Origin: Alphaproteobacteria bacterium
GTDB taxonomy: Bacteria > Pseudomonadota > Alphaproteobacteria > Rhodobacterales > Rhodobacteraceae
Direction of reading: 5' to 3'
NCBI GenBank assembly: GCA_030425925.1
Contig: JAUHZO010000001.1
Coordinates: forward strand, 310,001-374,000
DNA: 64,000 nt
In this document: positions 8,548-17,097 of the stretch, in pieces
How positions within the stretch are numbered: the first letter of the stretch is position 1
How the letters are laid out: each line of letters starts with the position of its first letter
Program-made: the position numbers and the translations under genes
Notes under the pieces: generated by a model
Database searches by the model: none
What the model was told of the DNA's origin: nothing
Seen by the model: only the letters and a program-made list of their open reading frames with translations

Positions 8548-9607
8548 CTTCATCCTGATGCTGACCTCGCAGGACCGCACCATTCCCGACGCCCGCACGC
8601 GGCTGGACGAGGCGCTGGAGGGTGGCGTGCGCCATATCGGGTTCAAGGATATCGGCCTGCCGTTCGACGAGTTGCGCGACCTGGCCCGCGCCATCCGCGC
8701 GGCGGGAGGCCGGTCCTACCTGGAGGTCGTGAGCCTCGATGCCGAGAGCGAGCTGGCCTCGGCCCGTGCCGCGGTCGATCTGGACGTGGATTGCCTGCTG
8801 GGCGGCACGCGGGCCGACCTGGTGACAGATGTCACGCGGGACCATCCCCTGCGCTACTACCCCTTCCCCGGCCGTATCACCGGGCATCCCAGCGTGCTGG
8901 AAGGGCCCGCGTCCGAGATCGTGGCCTCGGCCGCGCGGCTCGCGGATCTGGAGCATGTGCACGGGCTGGACCTTCTGGCCTACCGCTTCGATGGCGACGT
9001 CCCGGCGCTGATGGCGCAGGTCTGCGCGGCCGTCGCCAAGCCGGTGATCGTCGCCGGCAGCATCGACAGCGCGGCGCGGGTCGATGCGGTGGCGCAGGCG
9101 GGCGCGGCGGGGTTTACCGTGGGCACGGCGGCGTTTGACGGGGTGTTTCCCGCCGACAGGCAGGGCTTTGCCGCGCAGGTGCGCAGCATCCTCGACCTGA
9201 CGGCGCGGGCGCGGCTGCGCGCCTCGGCCCCGCGCAAGCTGGCGCTGGTGGCCCATGACAACCGCAAGGCGCATCTGCGCGCCTGGGTGCTGCGGCACGA
9301 ACGGGCGTTGGCGGGGCACCGGCTGATCTGTACCGGCGGCACCGGCGCGATGCTGCGCGCGGCAGCCCCCGGCCTGCAGATCCAGCGCCTTCAGCGCGGG
9401 GCCCTGGGCGGCGACCAGCAGATCGGCGCGCGCATCGCGACGGGTGATCTGGATGCGGTGATCTTCTTTGCCGATCCGTCGGACCGGCATGCGGGCGACG
9501 TGGACCTGCAGGCCCTGACCCGGCTTGCGATCATCCACGACACGCCGCTGGCGCTGAGCCAATCGGCGGCGGACATGGTTGTCGCGGCGCTGATCGCCGC
9601 GCCCTGA
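8537..9607 (+). CDS. TIM-barrel domain fused to methylglyoxal synthase
   Basis: 356 residues in two parts. Residues 1 to about 220 look like a beta/alpha barrel with a typical C-terminal phosphate-binding pair (VIVAGSID near 170 and AAGFTVGTAAFDG near 190); I cannot name its family. Residues about 233-356 are a full methylglyoxal synthase (MgsA) domain: LALVAHDN (His240, Asp241), TGGTG, GGDQQIGA (Asp293), FFADP (Asp313) and HAGD (His318, Asp321), matching the residues known to matter in E. coli MgsA. MgsA turns dihydroxyacetone phosphate into methylglyoxal and phosphate; the barrel may act on the same triose phosphate pool. The start at MAFDF is 11 bp inside the kinase gene with CGGAG upstream. 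The fusion is unusual; MgsA is normally about 150 residues alone. Confidence 0.85.
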   Translation: MAFDFILMLTSQDRTIPDARTRLDEALEGGVRHIGFKDIGLPFDELRDLARAIRAAGGRSYLEVVSLDAESELASARAAVDLDVDCLLGGTRADLVTDVTRDHPLRYYPFPGRITGHPSVLEGPASEIVASAARLADLEHVHGLDLLAYRFDGDVPALMAQVCAAVAKPVIVAGSIDSAARVDAVAQAGAAGFTVGTAAFDGVFPADRQGFAAQVRSILDLTARARLRASAPRKLALVAHDNRKAHLRAWVLRHERALAGHRLICTGGTGAMLRAAAPGLQIQRLQRGALGGDQQIGARIATGDLDAVIFFADPSDRHAGDVDLQALTRLAIIHDTPLALSQSAADMVVAALIAAP

Positions 9608-9631
9608 CCGAGGCGCTGATCGCCGCGCCCT
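9586..9631. repeat. Imperfect tandem duplication at two convergent stop codons
   Basis: A 20-bp segment (GGCGCTGATCGCCGCGCCCT) occurs at 9586-9605 and again at 9612-9631, a 26-bp period. The first copy runs into the TGA of the TIM-MgsA gene, the second into the stop of the opposing SRAP gene. It looks like a recent local duplication that separated the two convergent genes. Confidence 0.85.
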
Positions 9632-10295
9632 AGGCTTCGATCGGTTCGATCAGCTTTGGCCCCGACGCGCGGTTGGAGTTCACCGCCCGGTCCACCCGGT
9701 GCCATGCCAGCGCGTCCTCTGGTGCCGCTTTCATCAGCGTCGCCGCGCCATGCCCGGCCTCGCCCAGCCAGAGCGGCCAGTCCTGCGGGGCCAGCACCAC
9801 CGGCATGCGGTGATGGATCTGCGCCATCCTGTCATTCGCCGCGCAGGTCACGATGGCGCAGGTGCGAAAGGCCTGCCCGTCACGCTCCCAATCCTGCCAG
9901 ACGCCGGCAAAGACCAGCGGGCCGTCGCCGCTTGGATGGATGTACCAGGGGTAGCGCGTACCTTCGTCGTCCTTCGTCCATTCGTAGAAGCCGGTGACGG
10001 GGATCAGGCAGCGGCGGTCGCGGCAGGCGGCCTTGAAGGCGGGTTTCTCGGCAATGGTTTCCGCCCGCGCGTTGATCAGCAGCGGCCCGCCATTCGGGGC
10101 CTTGTACCAATGCGGCAGAAAGCCCCAGCGCATAGCCCCCAGACGGCGCTGGCCCTCAAGGCTGTGCACGACATGCACGGCGTTCGTGGGGCAGACGTTG
10201 TAATTCGGCACGTCCGGCAGATCGTTGGCCGGCACCGCGTCAAAGAGCTGCGCCATGGCGTCGGGCGGCAGGGTGATGGCGAACCGACCGCACAT
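9630..10295 (-). CDS. SRAP domain protein (YedK/HMCES family)
   Basis: 221 residues. SRAP proteins form a covalent crosslink to abasic sites in single-stranded DNA and shield them during replication. The start is fixed by biology: the catalytic Cys must be residue 2 after removal of Met, and MCGRFAITLP gives exactly this. Other family residues are present: Asn in LLINARAET, Glu in TGFYEW and His in IHHRMPVVL. The ATG shares one base with the stop of the upstream methyltransferase gene (TGATG), so the two are probably co-translated. Length is normal for the family. No LexA box was recognised upstream. Confidence 0.92.
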   Translation of the reverse strand: MCGRFAITLPPDAMAQLFDAVPANDLPDVPNYNVCPTNAVHVVHSLEGQRRLGAMRWGFLPHWYKAPNGGPLLINARAETIAEKPAFKAACRDRRCLIPVTGFYEWTKDDEGTRYPWYIHPSGDGPLVFAGVWQDWERDGQAFRTCAIVTCAANDRMAQIHHRMPVVLAPQDWPLWLGEAGHGAATLMKAAPEDALAWHRVDRAVNSNRASGPKLIEPIEA

Positions 10296-11488
10296 CAGCG
10301 CAGCCTCAGCGACGAATAGAGCATCAGGCCCCAGTCGCACAGCTCGCGTTCGACCCTGGCCCAGAGCGCACCGAACCGCAGCGGATCGATGCGCGCGGCC
10401 TCGGCGATCTGCGACAGGCTGCGCCGCCCGTCGATCTGCGCCAGAAGCGGCGCGGCCTCGCGCGGGAGGTGCAGCACGGCCTTGCCCTCCTTGAACGTCA
10501 GCGGCAGCGGCTTGCCCTGCACCGCCTTCGCCAGCGACGCGGCCTGCACGCCGCGCAACTGCGGGACAAGGCTGCGCGTGCTGCCGCGCGCCACCTGGCG
10601 GGTGTCATCAGCGGGCACGGCATAGGCGATGTGCATCTTGATGGTGCCGCGCAGCTGTTCGGCCACCGCCATGGCGGTGGCGTCGTCCATGGCGTCGGGC
10701 CGCGGGGTCAGCCGCGCGAGATCATAGAGCGCGGGCATGGCAAAGGCCTGCAGCCGCCAGCCGGTCTGGTTCAACACGTCCAGCAGTTCCGACACGCTGT
10801 ACGGGCGGTCCTGCCCGTGCAGGAGAAGGTCGTAGAACCCGGCATCCGAGACCTCGTGATCCGTCAGGTTGGGATTGCGGCGGAACGGATGGCCGTCGGG
10901 CAGGCTGGCCAGAAGCGCGCGCGCCTTCTCCAGCCGCGCCTCGGGGGGGAGCCCGTCGAACAGCGCGCCGAAGGCGGCTTGCAGCGGATAGACCCCCGAC
11001 CGGCCCAGCGGCGCGTAGACCATGAAGCCCATGCCGCCGCCCGGCGCCAGCGCGGCGCGCAGGGCCCGAAAGCCCGCCGCCGGGTCGGGCAGGTGGTGCA
11101 GCACGCCGCAGCAATCGACATAGTCGAACGCGCCCAGATCGGGCGCCTCCAGCAACGAGCCGGTGACAAAGGTGATGCCCCTCAGCGCGCGCGCGGACGC
11201 CCGCGCCTCGGCAATGTCGCGCGCCGCCCGGGAAAGATCGACATAGGTGATGTCGTAGGGCACGCCCGCCGTCGTCAGCATCTGCGCCAGCTGGATCAGC
11301 CCGTCGCCCGTCCCGCCGCCTGCCACCAGCGCACGGAACGGCTGCGACCAGTCGCGGCGGCCCTGGAACAGGACATGGTCGATTTCCCACGGATGCGAGG
11401 GCGAGCCGGTGATCAGCCGTTTCGCCTCGTCCGCGGGATCGCGATCGGGATAGGGGTAGGCTTCGTATTGTTCGGTGACGCTGACCAT
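10295..11488 (-). CDS. Class I SAM-dependent methyltransferase
   Basis: 397 residues. Residues about 50-190 form a Rossmann-type SAM-binding domain: ALVAGGGTGDGL (motif I), ITYVDLS (motif II acidic end), FDYVDCCGVLHHLPDP (motif IV/post-IV) and LAPGGGMGFMVYAP. The C-terminal 200 residues are helical and carry a winged-helix-like stretch near 345-385 (GRRSLSQIAEAARIDPLRFG). The N-terminal YEAYPYPDRDP motif is typical of a group of bacterial methyltransferases that carry this tail; the substrate is not known to me. It is followed without a gap by the SRAP gene. It could act on a small molecule or a protein; nothing here decides. Confidence 0.75.
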   Translation of the reverse strand: MVSVTEQYEAYPYPDRDPADEAKRLITGSPSHPWEIDHVLFQGRRDWSQPFRALVAGGGTGDGLIQLAQMLTTAGVPYDITYVDLSRAARDIAEARASARALRGITFVTGSLLEAPDLGAFDYVDCCGVLHHLPDPAAGFRALRAALAPGGGMGFMVYAPLGRSGVYPLQAAFGALFDGLPPEARLEKARALLASLPDGHPFRRNPNLTDHEVSDAGFYDLLLHGQDRPYSVSELLDVLNQTGWRLQAFAMPALYDLARLTPRPDAMDDATAMAVAEQLRGTIKMHIAYAVPADDTRQVARGSTRSLVPQLRGVQAASLAKAVQGKPLPLTFKEGKAVLHLPREAAPLLAQIDGRRSLSQIAEAARIDPLRFGALWARVERELCDWGLMLYSSLRLR

Positions 11489-11524
11489 GCCGTCTTGTGC
11501 CAGCTTTGGCCCGGTGAGGGAAGA

Positions 11525-11824
11525 TCAGCCGCGCCGCGCCCGCTCCAGCCGCATCTCGTATAGCGCGATGTCGGTGATCAGGCGCTTGCGCTCGGTCCGG
11601 TCCGACGCCTCCAGCAGGTCGGCCCGCAGGCGCGCCAGTTCCTTCGACAGCGACACGGCCTCGGGCACCGCGCCGTTTTCCTTCATGATCCGGGTGAAGA
11701 CAGCGTTTTCCGGGTCGTCGCAGGGCGGCAGGGGCTGGCCCGCGCCCGGCAGATCGTCAAACGCGCCCGCCTTTTCGGCGGCCGCGATCCTGGCGTTGAT
11801 GAGGTCGATCAGCGGGTGGTCCAT
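11525..11824 (-). CDS. DUF1992 (DnaJ-C28-like conserved) protein
   Basis: 99 residues. MDHPLIDLINARIAAAEKAGAFDDLPGAGQPL is the usual beginning of DUF1992, a small cytoplasmic family of unknown function also found as part of DnaJ homologue subfamily C member 28. The family-typical L-P-G-x-G-x-P-L loop is present and the rest is a charged helical segment. The chosen ATG has GGAAA about 8 nt upstream; an ATG four codons earlier (11836) is possible. It lies alone, 36 bp upstream of the methyltransferase gene on the same strand. Confidence 0.8.
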   Translation of the reverse strand: MDHPLIDLINARIAAAEKAGAFDDLPGAGQPLPPCDDPENAVFTRIMKENGAVPEAVSLSKELARLRADLLEASDRTERKRLITDIALYEMRLERARRG

Positions 11825-12173
11825 AGGTGTTTCCATGCCACGGGCGCGCGGCCAAGGCAAATCCCTGCGAGCCGCCGACAGGTCCGCCCTCGCGCCACGG
11901 GGAGCCGGACCGCAACCCTATCCATGCGGACAGGTCGATCATACGCATGCTGCATCGCTGAAAGATGTTTCCTGAGATACATACCGGGTGTCGGCAAGGC
12001 GGAGTTCAGAAGGCCCCCCCAGCCTGTACGAATTCGAAACCGGATGTGTTCCCGAGTTGTGTGCCAGTGCCGCTTGGCCGACAGTGTGAAGGGGATGATG
12101 CCAAGGGCATCATCCCCGTCTTTTTGCGAACCTACCGGCAGGACAATTCCGACGCGTCGCGACGGAGGTGTCG
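11825..12173. other. Gap with an orphan plus-strand terminator; possible small RNA
   Basis: About 350 bp with no convincing gene. Near the right end is a very strong plus-strand hairpin with a T tract, although no plus-strand gene lies upstream until the MgsA fusion more than 2 kb away. A short transcript beginning somewhere around 11930-12000 is the simplest explanation. I could not identify a clean promoter or a match to a known RNA class such as SRP RNA, 6S RNA or tmRNA. Confidence 0.4.
12091..12126 (+). terminator. Strong intrinsic terminator, orphan
   Basis: A perfect 12-bp stem (GGGGATGATGCC at 12091-12102 with its complement at 12106-12117), a 3-nt AAG loop, and then GTCTTTTT. The T tract follows only on the plus strand, so it ends a rightward transcript. 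Confidence 0.8.
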
Positions 12174-12755
12174 TCAGCCGCCGCGCGGCCGCATCATCAT
12201 CTCGTGGACCGCCTGCATGCCGCGATCGGCCATATCGGTGACCTCGGCCGCGTGGACATGCATGGCAGCCACAAGGTCCGGGTCTTCCGAAGTCTGCAGC
12301 ACCACGATACCTTCATCGGTGATGTCGATCTCGGTCAGGATCCGGTCGCCGCGTTCAAAGAAGATGTCCAGCGTGGGCGACTGGATGAAGATCCGGGGAT
12401 CGTCCTTTTGCCCCACCCGGTCGATCATGCCGACAACATGGTTGACCAGCGCGTCCATCACCACCGGATCGTCCGAGCCGGTGACGGTGCGGATGCCGTT
12501 GGGCAGGTTTTCCACGCTGCGGTGAATCGACCGGAAATTGCGGAACAGCACTTCGAGATCGGCGCTTTCCTGCGGCGTTGCGTTTTCGCCCCGCAGGCCG
12601 GGCATGGTGACCTCGTCATGGCCGGTGCCATCGGCCCCGTGATGATGCATGCCATGCCCGCCGCCATGGCCGGACATCTGCGCCGAAACCTCGGCCAAGG
12701 GCGCCAGCCCCATCAGGGCGGCGGCGGCAAGGATCGCAAGGGTCGGTCTGGTCAT
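12174..12755 (-). CDS. His/Met-rich periplasmic protein, unknown function
   Basis: 193 residues. MTRPTLAILAAAALMGLAPLAEVSA is a Sec signal peptide ending near residue 25. The mature N-terminus is crowded with possible metal ligands (MSGHGGGHGMHHHG, then GHDE), which suggests copper, zinc or nickel binding. The remaining about 140 residues are predicted mixed alpha/beta, with VHEMMMRP at the end. The ATG has AGGAGC about 7 nt upstream. I do not recognise the family. It lies downstream of the 5'-nucleotidase gene but is separated from it by a terminator, so it is probably a separate unit. Confidence 0.75.
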   Translation of the reverse strand: MTRPTLAILAAAALMGLAPLAEVSAQMSGHGGGHGMHHHGADGTGHDEVTMPGLRGENATPQESADLEVLFRNFRSIHRSVENLPNGIRTVTGSDDPVVMDALVNHVVGMIDRVGQKDDPRIFIQSPTLDIFFERGDRILTEIDITDEGIVVLQTSEDPDLVAAMHVHAAEVTDMADRGMQAVHEMMMRPRGG

Positions 12756-12821
12756 GGAAGCTCCTGTTACCGGCATGGATGTCCTGTCCGGTCATATGCG
12801 AAGAGGCGCATATCCGGAAAC

Positions 12822-12859
12822 AGAAAAGAAAAGACCTCTCCCCCTTGTGAGGGGAGAGG
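12822..12859 (-). terminator. Intrinsic terminator of the 5'-nucleotidase gene
   Basis: Read leftward, CCTCTCCCC (12851-12859 complement) pairs with GGGGAGAGG (12835-12843 complement) around a 7-nt loop and is followed by TCTTTTCTTTTCTG. It lies 23 bp past the nucleotidase stop. Confidence 0.82.
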
Positions 12860-12881
12860 CCACCAGTCGAGCCCGTAGGGC

Positions 12882-14444
12882 TTACTGCTTCACGGTGATC
12901 CGGCCATCGGTGTAGGGCTGGTACGGCGCGTTTTCGGCCAGGTATTCGGCGGTGACATCCGCCAGGTCGGGGCCGAAATCGTAGGCGTTCATCGCGTCGC
13001 GGAACATCGCGTAGCCGTCGCCGCCATTGCGCACGTAGTTGTTGGACACCACGCCATAGACCGCTTCGGGGTCAACCGCCGCGCCGCCGATCATGACATC
13101 GGAAATCCGGCTGCCCGGTGCCTGCGTCAGGTCCACGGTGAAGGTCATGCCCGACACCTGCGGGAAACGGCCTGCGCCCTCTTCCACCTGGCTGACGCCG
13201 TTTTCCAAGGCTTCGACGATGGTCGCGCCGGTCACCTGGAAGGTGGACAAGGTGTTCTGGAACGGCAGCACGGTCAGCACTTCGCCCATGGTCACGTCGC
13301 CCGCGTCGATCGAGGCGCGGATACCGCCGCCGTTCTGGATCGCGACCTGGATGCCCTGGTCCTTGACGCGCGCCAGCATGGCATCGGCGATCAGGTTGCC
13401 CATGGAGCATTCCATGGCGCGGCAGACCGCACGGTCACCGCCGATTTCCACATAGGTGACCGCGACGACGCGGTTGCGGATCTCCTCAAGCGGAGCAGCG
13501 GCCTCGGCGACGCGCGCGGCGACGGCCTCGTCCGCCAGGATCGCGGCGTCGACCAGCACCGGGTTGCCGGTTGCTTCGGTCACATTGCCCGCGTCGTCGA
13601 AGGTGACGTTCAGTTCACCCAGGTACTTGCCGTAGGCATAGGCCTGCACGATCTGCACGCCGTTCACCACGGTGGGGTACGGGCCGTCGGCGTTTTCGTC
13701 GTTGTTGGCAAGGTAGGTGTTGGAGTGGCCGCCCACGATCACGTCGACGCCGGTGGTGTTCTCAGCCACGCGCTGATCGACCATGTAGCCCGAATGCGAC
13801 AGGACGATGATCTTGTTCACGCCCTCTTCTGTCAGGCGGTCCACTTCGCCCTGCACGGCGTCCGCGGGATCGGTGAAGATCACGTTCGGGCCGGGCGAGG
13901 CCAGCTCGTCGGTGTCCTGCGGGGTCAGGCCGATGATGCCGATCCGTTCGCCGCCGCGCTCGATCACCACCGATTTCGGCAGCGCGTCCGCCAGGAGCGG
14001 CTCGCCCGAGACATCGGCGTTCGACATCACGATCGGGAATTCGGTGGCGTCGATGAAGCCGCGCAGAACCTCGGGGCCGTCGTCGAATTCGTGATTGCCC
14101 ACGGTCATCGCCGTGTAGCCCATCATGTTCATCATTTCGGCGGCAAGCTTGCCCTTGTAGTAAGTGTAAAACAGCGTGCCCTGGAACTGGTCGCCGCCAT
14201 CCAGCAGGACCCAGTTGTTCGACCGCGCCTTGGCCTCGTTGATTGCCGTCATCAGGCGCGCCGAGCCGCCAAAGCACTTGCCCTCGGCGTCGTCCTCGGC
14301 GGAACAACCGCTGTCGAACCGGCTGATCGGCTCGAAACGCGCGTGAAAGTCGTTGGTGTGCAGGATGGTCAGCGTGTAATCGGCCTGCGCGACACCGGCG
14401 GCAAGCGCCAGCGCGGCAGCGCCGGAAAGAAGACGAAGCGACAT
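12882..14444 (-). CDS. Periplasmic 5'-nucleotidase/2',3'-cyclic phosphodiesterase (UshA-like)
   Basis: 520 residues with a Sec signal peptide (cleavage near AQA-DY, residue 22). The calcineurin-like metallophosphatase domain shows all metal motifs: ILHTNDFHARFEP, DGGDQFQG, VGNHEFDDG and VGGHSNT. The C-terminal 5_nucleotid_C domain holds IQNGGGIRASI, for substrate binding, and NYVRNGGDGYAMF. It strips phosphate from extracellular nucleotides in the periplasm and so scavenges phosphate and nucleosides. GGAGG sits 8 nt before the ATG. A PHO box lies about 90-105 bp upstream and a terminator follows the gene, so it looks like a monocistronic PhoB-controlled unit. ushA-type naming is reasonable, but substrate range varies within the family. 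Confidence 0.93.
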   Translation of the reverse strand: MSLRLLSGAAALALAAGVAQADYTLTILHTNDFHARFEPISRFDSGCSAEDDAEGKCFGGSARLMTAINEAKARSNNWVLLDGGDQFQGTLFYTYYKGKLAAEMMNMMGYTAMTVGNHEFDDGPEVLRGFIDATEFPIVMSNADVSGEPLLADALPKSVVIERGGERIGIIGLTPQDTDELASPGPNVIFTDPADAVQGEVDRLTEEGVNKIIVLSHSGYMVDQRVAENTTGVDVIVGGHSNTYLANNDENADGPYPTVVNGVQIVQAYAYGKYLGELNVTFDDAGNVTEATGNPVLVDAAILADEAVAARVAEAAAPLEEIRNRVVAVTYVEIGGDRAVCRAMECSMGNLIADAMLARVKDQGIQVAIQNGGGIRASIDAGDVTMGEVLTVLPFQNTLSTFQVTGATIVEALENGVSQVEEGAGRFPQVSGMTFTVDLTQAPGSRISDVMIGGAAVDPEAVYGVVSNNYVRNGGDGYAMFRDAMNAYDFGPDLADVTAEYLAENAPYQPYTDGRITVKQ

Positions 14445-14531
14445 GTGATGTCCTCCACTGTCGGGTTGCATTCGTTGGGCACGTGTCGGTGCGGTCAGAC
14501 ACAGCGCCCGCCCCGTCAGTGACAGGTTGAC

Positions 14532-14549
14532 ATGACAGTTTTGTGACAG
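14532..14549 (-). promoter_or_regulatory. PHO box upstream of the 5'-nucleotidase
   Basis: Read on the minus strand, CTGTCAC-AAAA-CTGTCAT is a near-perfect PHO box: two 7-bp repeats 11 bp apart. A third CTGTCAC lies 13 bp further on (14519-14525). The orientation points at the nucleotidase gene. In alphaproteobacteria PhoB binds such sites under phosphate starvation. Confidence 0.75.
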
Positions 14550-14585
14550 CTTGACCGCGGCCATGTCGCACGGCATTCCCGTGCC

Positions 14586-14924
14586 ATGCTGATCTACAAA
14601 ATCCTTCGCGGCCCCGAATGGCAGGCCCTGCGCGACGCGGGCGAAACCGCCGGCGCGCCGATCGACGTGGCCGATGGCTATGTGCATTTCTCCACCGCCG
14701 AACAGGCGCGGGAAACCGCGGCAAAGCACTTTGCCGGCGAAGACGGCCTGTTCCTGGCCGCCTTTGAAACCGACCGCATGGGCGAGGCCCTGAAATGGGA
14801 GCCGTCGCGGGGCGGGGCGCTGTTCCCGCACCATTACGGACCGATGACGCTGGCGCATGTCGCATGGTGCCAGCCGCTGCCGCTGGAAGACGGGGCGCAC
14901 CGGTTTCCCGACGGGTTTGCATGA
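14586..14924 (+). CDS. DUF952 family protein
   Basis: 112 residues, starting [15 protein letters not shown]. It has the DUF952 signature: [20 protein letters not shown] near residue 30 and the closing [18 protein letters not shown]. The fold is related to ADP-ribosyltransferase-like and RNA 2'-phosphotransferase-like folds, but the cellular role is unknown. Its stop overlaps an ATGA with a possible upstream start of pyrD, so the two genes form a short operon. The divergent PHO box region lies about 40 bp upstream but points the other way. Confidence 0.85.
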   Translation: MLIYKILRGPEWQALRDAGETAGAPIDVADGYVHFSTAEQARETAAKHFAGEDGLFLAAFETDRMGEALKWEPSRGGALFPHHYGPMTLAHVAWCQPLPLEDGAHRFPDGFA

Positions 14925-14962
14925 GCGCGGGCCAGACGCGGCAGAACGGGCGGGAGCACGGG

Positions 14963-16021
14963 ATGACCTTGATGGAACGGGCGGGCCTTGGCCTCTTGCA
15001 CCGGTTCGAGCCGGAAACCGCGCATGGGCTGGCGCTGGCAGCCCTGCGCGCCGGGATGGTGCCCATGCCGGGGCTGGTGACATCGGACCGCCTGCGCACC
15101 ACGCTGGCCGGGATGGCGCTGGCCAATCCGGTCGGGCTGGCCGCCGGGTTCGACAAGAACGCCACCGCGCTGCATGGCCTGTCGCGGATCGGGTTCGGCT
15201 TTGTCGAGGTGGGGGCGGCCACGCCGCGCCCGCAGCCGGGCAATCCGAAACCGCGTCTGTTCCGCCTGTCCGAGGACCGCGCGGCCATCAACCGGTTCGG
15301 CTTCAACAATGACGGGATGGAGGCCATCGACACCCGTCTGCGCACCCGGCCCCGCGACATGATCCTGGGGCTGAACCTTGGCACCAACAAGGACAGCGCC
15401 GATCGCGCCGCGGATTTTGCCGCCGTGCTGACGCAGTGCGGCGCGCATCTGGATTTCGCCACCGTCAATGTCAGTTCGCCCAACACCGAAAAGCTGCGCG
15501 ACCTGCAGGGCAAGGATGCGCTGGCGGCGCTGCTGGCGGGTGTGATGGCGGCGCGGGCAGGGCTGGCGCGGCCGCTGCCCGTGTTCCTCAAGATCGCGCC
15601 CGATCTCGATGCCGACGCGCTGCGCGACGTGGCCGAGGTGGCGCAGGCCGCCGGCGTGGCGGGGATCATCGCCACCAACACGACGCTGTCGCGCGACGGG
15701 CTGCGCTCGCGCCATGCGGCGCAGGCCGGCGGGCTTTCCGGTGCGCCGCTGTTCGACCGCGCCACCCGGGTTCTGGCGCACGTGTCGGCGCTGACCGAAG
15801 GCCGGGTGCCGCTGGTCGGCGTGGGGGGCATCGGTTCGGCTGCACAGGCCTATGCCAAGATCCGCGCCGGGGCCTCGGCGGTGCAGTTGTACACCGCGCT
15901 GATCTATGGCGGGTTCGGACTGGTTAAGGAAATCGCCACCGGACTGGACGACATGCTGGCCCGCGACGGCTTTGCCAGCGTGGCCGAGGCTGTCGGCACC
16001 GACCGCGACGCCTGGCTCTGA
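14963..16021 (+). CDS. pyrD: Dihydroorotate dehydrogenase (quinone), class 2
   Basis: 352 residues. It oxidises dihydroorotate to orotate with FMN and passes electrons to quinone at the inner membrane (pyrimidine synthesis). Class 2 marks are visible: the short hydrophobic N-terminal helices ([26 protein letters not shown]), [29 protein letters not shown] with the catalytic Ser, [18 protein letters not shown] and the flavin-phosphate loop LVGVGGI ... YTALIYGG. The start with GGGAG 7 nt upstream was chosen; an ATG at 14921 overlapping the DUF952 stop is an alternative. It converges on trpF, with a small palindrome (GCTCTGAGATCAGAGC) covering both stops. Confidence 0.95.
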   Translation: MTLMERAGLGLLHRFEPETAHGLALAALRAGMVPMPGLVTSDRLRTTLAGMALANPVGLAAGFDKNATALHGLSRIGFGFVEVGAATPRPQPGNPKPRLFRLSEDRAAINRFGFNNDGMEAIDTRLRTRPRDMILGLNLGTNKDSADRAADFAAVLTQCGAHLDFATVNVSSPNTEKLRDLQGKDALAALLAGVMAARAGLARPLPVFLKIAPDLDADALRDVAEVAQAAGVAGIIATNTTLSRDGLRSRHAAQAGGLSGAPLFDRATRVLAHVSALTEGRVPLVGVGGIGSAAQAYAKIRAGASAVQLYTALIYGGFGLVKEIATGLDDMLARDGFASVAEAVGTDRDAWL

Positions 16022-16023
16022 GA

Positions 16024-16689
16024 TCAGAGCTGCGGCACCGGATCTGCCTGCGCCGCAAGGACAAAGGGCCCGAACAGTGCCGCATCCTTGTGCCCGGGCG
16101 ACGATTCGACGCCCGAGGACACATCCACCTGGCGCGCGCGTGTCGTTGTCACCGCCTCACCCACGTTTTCGGCCGTCAACCCGCCGGCCAGCATCCAGGG
16201 ACAACGCCAGCGCCGCCCTGCGATCAGGCCCCAGTCGAACGGTCGGCCATTGCCGCCGGGGCGGTCCGCCTCCTTTGGTGCCTTGGTTTCCACCAGAAGC
16301 TGGTCGGCCACGGCGGCGTATTCGTCGAGGCGCGGCAGGTCCTCGGCCCCGGCGATGCCCACCGCCTTCATCACCGGCAGCCCGAACCGCGCCTTGACCT
16401 GCACCACGCGGGCCGGGTCCTCGCGACCGTGCAACTGCAGCATGTCCAGCGGCACCTCGTCGAGGATCGCCGCGATCTGTGCGTCGTCCGCATCCACCAG
16501 CAGCCCCACCTTTGCCAGACCGGGCGGGGCCTGCAGCGCGAGGCTGCGCGCCGTGGCAATATCGACATTGCGCGGGCTGCGGGGAAAGAACACGAACCCG
16601 GCATAGACCGCTCCGGCCTCGGCCGCGGCAGTCACGTCCCCGGGTCGGGTCAGCCCGCAAATCTTGACCGCCACATCGGGACGTTTCAC
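16024..16689 (-). CDS. trpF: Phosphoribosylanthranilate isomerase
   Basis: 221 residues, TIM barrel. [12 protein letters not shown] at the start holds the catalytic Cys, and the general acid Asp appears in [18 protein letters not shown] and the phosphate-binding [12 protein letters not shown] ... [15 protein letters not shown] complete the family pattern. It performs the Amadori rearrangement in tryptophan synthesis. It is the last gene of the rpsA-ihfB-lapA-trpF run and converges with pyrD only 2 bp away. The familiar partner trpB is not in the window. Confidence 0.95.
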   Translation of the reverse strand: MKRPDVAVKICGLTRPGDVTAAAEAGAVYAGFVFFPRSPRNVDIATARSLALQAPPGLAKVGLLVDADDAQIAAILDEVPLDMLQLHGREDPARVVQVKARFGLPVMKAVGIAGAEDLPRLDEYAAVADQLLVETKAPKEADRPGGNGRPFDWGLIAGRRWRCPWMLAGGLTAENVGEAVTTTRARQVDVSSGVESSPGHKDAALFGPFVLAAQADPVPQL

Positions 16690-16727
16690 GCCGCACCCCT
16701 TCCCGGTGGTTCGGAAAGCTCCAAGGC

Positions 16728-17093
16728 TCAGCTGGCCTGATCGAGCAGGGCCAGAACCTCGTCCTTGTCCTTGTCGCGTTCGGCCTGCGTGCGCTTGAGC
16801 TCACGCTCCAGCCGCTTGACCTCGGCCTTCTTGCGCGCGGCTTCGGCGCGGTGATGGTATTCGCGCAGGTATTCGATGATGTAGCCGATCACCAGACCCA
16901 GCACCACGCCCAGCGCCACCACCAGGAACAGCGGCAGCTGCACCGAGAATGCGAACGGCTGGAGGAAGCCGAAGAACTCCACCATTTCCGCCGGCAGGAG
17001 GTTCAGGGTCACCATCTCGCGGTTGGCAAGCGCCATGGAGGCAAGGACGACGGCGATGACAATCAGGATCGCCCACTTGATGTAACGCAGCAT
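16728..17093 (-). CDS. LapA-domain inner-membrane protein
   Basis: 121 residues with two transmembrane helices (about 7-24 and 50-75) and a charged coiled-coil tail (residues 80-115, rich in Lys, Arg and Glu). This matches the lipopolysaccharide assembly protein A domain family, which in enterobacteria works with LapB to tune LPS synthesis. Here no lapB lies beside it. It starts 4 bp after ihfB and is clearly in the same transcript; the position between ihfB and trpF is common in Rhodobacterales. Confidence 0.85.
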   Translation of the reverse strand: MLRYIKWAILIVIAVVLASMALANREMVTLNLLPAEMVEFFGFLQPFAFSVQLPLFLVVALGVVLGLVIGYIIEYLREYHHRAEAARKKAEVKRLERELKRTQAERDKDKDEVLALLDQAS

Positions 17094-17097
17094 CTGC

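Noticed and set aside
16016-16031. Palindrome across the pyrD and trpF stops as a bidirectional terminator
   Set aside because: The stem is only 6 bp and no T tract follows on either side.
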